This document shows positions 61,460 to 64,000 of a stretch of DNA of 64,000 nucleotides, piece after piece; the first letter of the stretch is position 1, and every line of letters starts with the position of its first letter. This DNA is from Fidelibacterota bacterium. Lineage in GTDB: Bacteria; Pseudomonadota; Alphaproteobacteria; Rhodospirillales; Rhodospirillaceae. Position numbers and translations under genes: made by a program. The notes beneath the pieces are model-generated. The model did not search any database and had not been told where the DNA came from. It worked only from the letters and a program-made list of their open reading frames with translations. The DNA lies in NCBI GenBank assembly GCA_947476625.1, contig CANJRA010000005.1, positions 62,001 to 126,000 of the forward strand. The letters are read 5' to 3'.

Positions 61460-63347
61460 CCGGCGGCGACATGTGACGCTGCGCCGCAGACTGCTGACGG
61501 CCGCCGCGCTTGGTGTGTTGGCTGCGGGTCTGGCCGGCGGACCGCAGGCTTTGGCGCAGGAAGCTGTTACAGCGCCGGGCACAGCGCCAGCGGGACCACT
61601 CTCCCTTCTTCCTGAAGCCGCTCCCGAAGCGCCGCCGCCGACGCCGGAGCCCGGCATCGCTGTCGGCGATTTGGCCGCGCCCGGCGTTGACCGCATCGGC
61701 GTCGTCGATACGGTTGCCGGCGGATTTTCCTCGCAGCTCTGGCGCGGGACCGATTTGGAACTGCTGCGCCGGGTTTTGCCGCAGCTGCCGCGACGTATCG
61801 CGTCTCCGGCGGCACGCAAACTCGCGTTCAATCTTTTATTGTCGCCAGGCGCGCCGCCGCCGTCATCGGATAATGCCGATACCGGCTCGGCGCTGACCGC
61901 CTCGCAGTGGCTGTTGGAAACCCGTGTTTCGGCTTTGGCGGCGTTGGGCGACTGGACAAACGTCGCGGCGCTGCTCGATTTCGTGCCGGCCGATCAAATG
62001 ACAGAGACGTTGCGGCGACTAAAGGCCGAAGCCAATCTTGCGGTCAATCATGTTGGTCAGGCTTGCACGCAAACCCAAGCCGCTTTGAATGCAACGCCGG
62101 ATGTCTATTGGCAAAAGATCCAGTTTTTTTGCCAGATGAACGCCGAAGAGAGCAGTGCTGCCGGATTGGGATTGTCGCTCTTGCGCGAGCAGCGCATCGA
62201 TGATCCGGCTTTTTTCTGGGCCGCTGACGTCTTGGGCGGAGCGCAGCCGCCGGCACCGGTCACCATGACAAAGCTGGAGCCGCTGCATTTCGCCATGCTG
62301 CGAAAGGCGAATGCGACATTGCCTCCAAACCTCGCGGATATTCAGGCCAAGATTGTCGACCCCGCAACGCTGGGCTGGCTTGCCGCTTTGATCCCGGCGG
62401 AAGAAAACAAAACCGATAAAGCGCCGGCCGCCACCAAGCGTGAGCGCCGCCGTGCTTTGGAAGAAGCGCGTATTCTGATTGCGGAGCGCGCTTTGGCTTT
62501 CGGTACGGCGAACGCCGATCTGCTGCGCGATATTTATCGCAATGTGAATATCAAGGATCCGGCGCCGCCGACGCTGACGCAAATCACGGCCGCCGACGCG
62601 CGCGGACGGGCATTTTTATATCAATCTGCCTTGGCGCAAACGGTTCCCGTGGCGCGTGCGGAAGTTGTCGCGTTGGCGCTCGATCTTGTGCGCGCCGATC
62701 GCGGCGAGAAAGGCCCCGATTTTATCGTCATGGGGCGTGTCTATGCGCCGATGCTGAGCGAGATGCAGCCAACGCCCGACCTGATGTGGTTTGCGGGCAC
62801 TGCCGCGCGCGCACTTCTCGCGGCCGATATGCCGGACAAGGCGAAACCATGGCTCGACCTTGTGCGCAATATGGCGCGTACATCGCGTGAAGCCGGACAA
62901 ATCGCCGACGGTCTTTGGCCTCTGGAAAGATTGATGGCAGGTGGAAGCGATCCGCTTCCCGCTGAAAGCATACGGGCGTGGATAGCGTCTTTGCCGGCCT
63001 CGACACCCGCGGACGTAATGGCCGTTCGCGGCGAGACATTGTTGGCGCTGCTGACGGGTGCGGGGATACCAACGCGCGCGTCCGACTGGCTGCCGGTCAT
63101 GGCCGCGTCGGCGAAGTCCGATGCCCGTGTGATTGCGCCGCATCTTTGGAACGGCCTTGACCTGGCTGCGCAAGATCGCCGCGCCGGTGAAGTTGCGGTT
63201 TTGTCTCTGGTAGCAATAGGCGAAGACAGCCCGGCGCGTGCGTCGGCTGTGTCGCTGCAACAAGTACTCAAGGCGCTGCATATCGCCGAACGCAGCGGCG
63301 ATGCCCGTGCGATTGCACTTGAAACGGCATTGGCGCTTGGCCTCTGA
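61443..63347 (+). CDS. Large secreted alpha-helical protein of unknown function
   Basis: About 630 residues. The N-terminus has an Arg-rich region then a signal peptide ending GGPQALAQ. A Pro/Ala linker (about 40-75) leads into a long helical, TPR-like mature part (for example RVSALAALGDWTNVAALLDF). I do not recognise a domain. The start could be ATG 61443, overlapping the mini-protein gene by 17 bases, or GTG 61473 just after its stop, which gives a more typical signal peptide. The xerD gene follows six bases later. Confidence 0.75.
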   Translation: MIALSSRRRHVTLRRRLLTAAALGVLAAGLAGGPQALAQEAVTAPGTAPAGPLSLLPEAAPEAPPPTPEPGIAVGDLAAPGVDRIGVVDTVAGGFSSQLWRGTDLELLRRVLPQLPRRIASPAARKLAFNLLLSPGAPPPSSDNADTGSALTASQWLLETRVSALAALGDWTNVAALLDFVPADQMTETLRRLKAEANLAVNHVGQACTQTQAALNATPDVYWQKIQFFCQMNAEESSAAGLGLSLLREQRIDDPAFFWAADVLGGAQPPAPVTMTKLEPLHFAMLRKANATLPPNLADIQAKIVDPATLGWLAALIPAEENKTDKAPAATKRERRRALEEARILIAERALAFGTANADLLRDIYRNVNIKDPAPPTLTQITAADARGRAFLYQSALAQTVPVARAEVVALALDLVRADRGEKGPDFIVMGRVYAPMLSEMQPTPDLMWFAGTAARALLAADMPDKAKPWLDLVRNMARTSREAGQIADGLWPLERLMAGGSDPLPAESIRAWIASLPASTPADVMAVRGETLLALLTGAGIPTRASDWLPVMAASAKSDARVIAPHLWNGLDLAAQDRRAGEVAVLSLVAIGEDSPARASAVSLQQVLKALHIAERSGDARAIALETALALGL

Positions 63348-63353
63348 CCGGGC

Positions 63354-64000
63354 ATGCGTGCGGCGTCACACAGCTCGGCACAGATAGAAACATTCCTGGA
63401 AATGATGGCGGCGGAGCGCGGGGCCTCACCGCGCACGCTTGAAGCCTATTGCCGCGATCTCGACGACCTGGCGGGTTTCCTGAAAGCAGATGTCGCCAAG
63501 GCGGGGTCAGACGATCTGCGGCGCTATCTTGCATCGCTGAAACATGCGGCGCTCGCGCCGCGAACAGCAGCGCGGCGGCTGTCGTGCTTGCGGCAGTTCT
63601 ACAAGTTTCTCTACAGTGAAGGGGTGCGGACAGACGATCCAACCGACGCATTGGACAGCCCGCGTCTCGGGCGCAGTTTGCCGAAGTTTCTCAGTGAGGA
63701 CGAAGTCGAAAGTCTGCTGGCGGCCGCGCGCGGCATTGAGGGTATCAAGGGATTGCGGGCGACAGCCTTGCTTGAGTTGTTATACGCGACCGGGTTGCGC
63801 GTCTCGGAACTGGTATCACTGCCGCTTGCCGCAGTGCGCGGTAACTCCGGCATCCCTAAGCCGACCATCATTGTGCGCGGCAAAGGCAATAAGGAAAGAT
63901 TGGTCCCGGTCGGCGATGCTGCGCGCGAGGCTGTCGCAGCTTATCTGACAGTGCGGGAGGCATTTATTCCCGCCAAAGCCAAAGTTTCGCCGCGGCTATT
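63354..64000 (+). CDS. xerD: Tyrosine recombinase XerD, 3' end outside window
   Basis: The first 215 residues or so of a tyrosine recombinase that resolves chromosome dimers at dif with XerC. The N-terminal SAM-like core-binding domain spans residues 5-95 (FLEMMAAERGASPRTLEAYCRD), then the catalytic domain begins with PKFLSEDEVESLL and holds the first catalytic Arg in YATGLRVSEL (Arg149) and the beta-hairpin Lys in GKGNKERLVP. The remaining active-site residues lie beyond the edge. It starts six bases after the large secreted protein gene. Confidence 0.92.
   Translation, partial: MRAASHSSAQIETFLEMMAAERGASPRTLEAYCRDLDDLAGFLKADVAKAGSDDLRRYLASLKHAALAPRTAARRLSCLRQFYKFLYSEGVRTDDPTDALDSPRLGRSLPKFLSEDEVESLLAAARGIEGIKGLRATALLELLYATGLRVSELVSLPLAAVRGNSGIPKPTIIVRGKGNKERLVPVGDAAREAVAAYLTVREAFIPAKAKVSPRL

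Noticed and set aside
1-64000. tRNA, rRNA, CRISPR, insertion sequence or attachment site
   Set aside because: I looked in every intergenic gap and saw no tRNA arms, repeat-spacer pattern, transposase or paired terminal repeats. A tRNA or Rfam scan would settle small RNAs.

Overview
The window is an ordinary-looking, gene-dense alphaproteobacterial chromosome segment. The gene neighbourhoods fit Rhodospirillales or a related lineage: DUF58-MoxR beside DUF1285-Nudix-DUF6111-cca, rplY-pth-ychF, MarR-OmpR-histidine kinase divergent from ilvE, and hldD-lgt-midA-pgeF. This placement is inferred from gene content; no rRNA is present. I found about 68 protein genes, two of them cut by the window ends (a DUF58 protein at base 1 and xerD at base 64000). 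I saw no tRNA, rRNA, CRISPR array, insertion sequence, phage gene or plasmid origin.

Layout. 1-4.4 kb: MoxR/DUF58 module divergent from DUF1285, a CoA-type Nudix hydrolase, DUF6111 and the CCA-adding enzyme. 4.6-7.9 kb: trmL and the cytochrome bc1 operon petABC. 7.9-10.5 kb: rplY-pth-ychF, with repetitive C-terminal tails on L25 and Pth. 10.7-14 kb: HAD phosphatase, a secreted unknown, a PAS protein with a cysteine-pair tail, and prs. 14.1-18.7 kb: a tightly overlapping envelope operon, hldD-lgt-midA-pgeF-lipoprotein. 18.8-21.3 kb: ubiK, ybjN, proC and a TetR/COQ9-like protein. 21.5-25.2 kb: kinase/regulator/MarR triad and ilvE. 25.2-30.2 kb: moaE, moaD, pgsA, uvrC, folB and a pteridine-reductase-like SDR.

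30.3-44.8 kb is the most accessory part. It holds an orphan polyamine-type binding protein, a frameshifted agmatine deiminase relic that has also lost its catalytic residues, a fused 5-oxoprolinase with a small potassium-channel-like protein, a glycosyltransferase whose 3' end is tandemly repeated, a DUF6491 protein behind a structured leader, a 13-G tract, a cytochrome c-FTR1 fusion, a DUF1501/DUF1800 pair and a two-domain PPK2 with a broken first P-loop.

44.9-64 kb returns to core functions: gap-pgk, accA, a DUF4743 Nudix protein, rpmB behind a structured leader, a LysR regulator, cobS-cobT with a J-domain protein and bolA nearby, CBS and CNNM/CorC proteins, aroK-aroB, a 42-codon membrane mini-protein gene, a large secreted unknown and xerD.

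No clear new defence or mobile system is visible. The best leads are the decayed agmatine deiminase, the conserved-looking 42-residue protein ahead of the large secreted unknown, the rpmB leader, the cytochrome c-FTR1/DUF1501/DUF1800 neighbourhood and the CobS/CobT module without a visible CobN.
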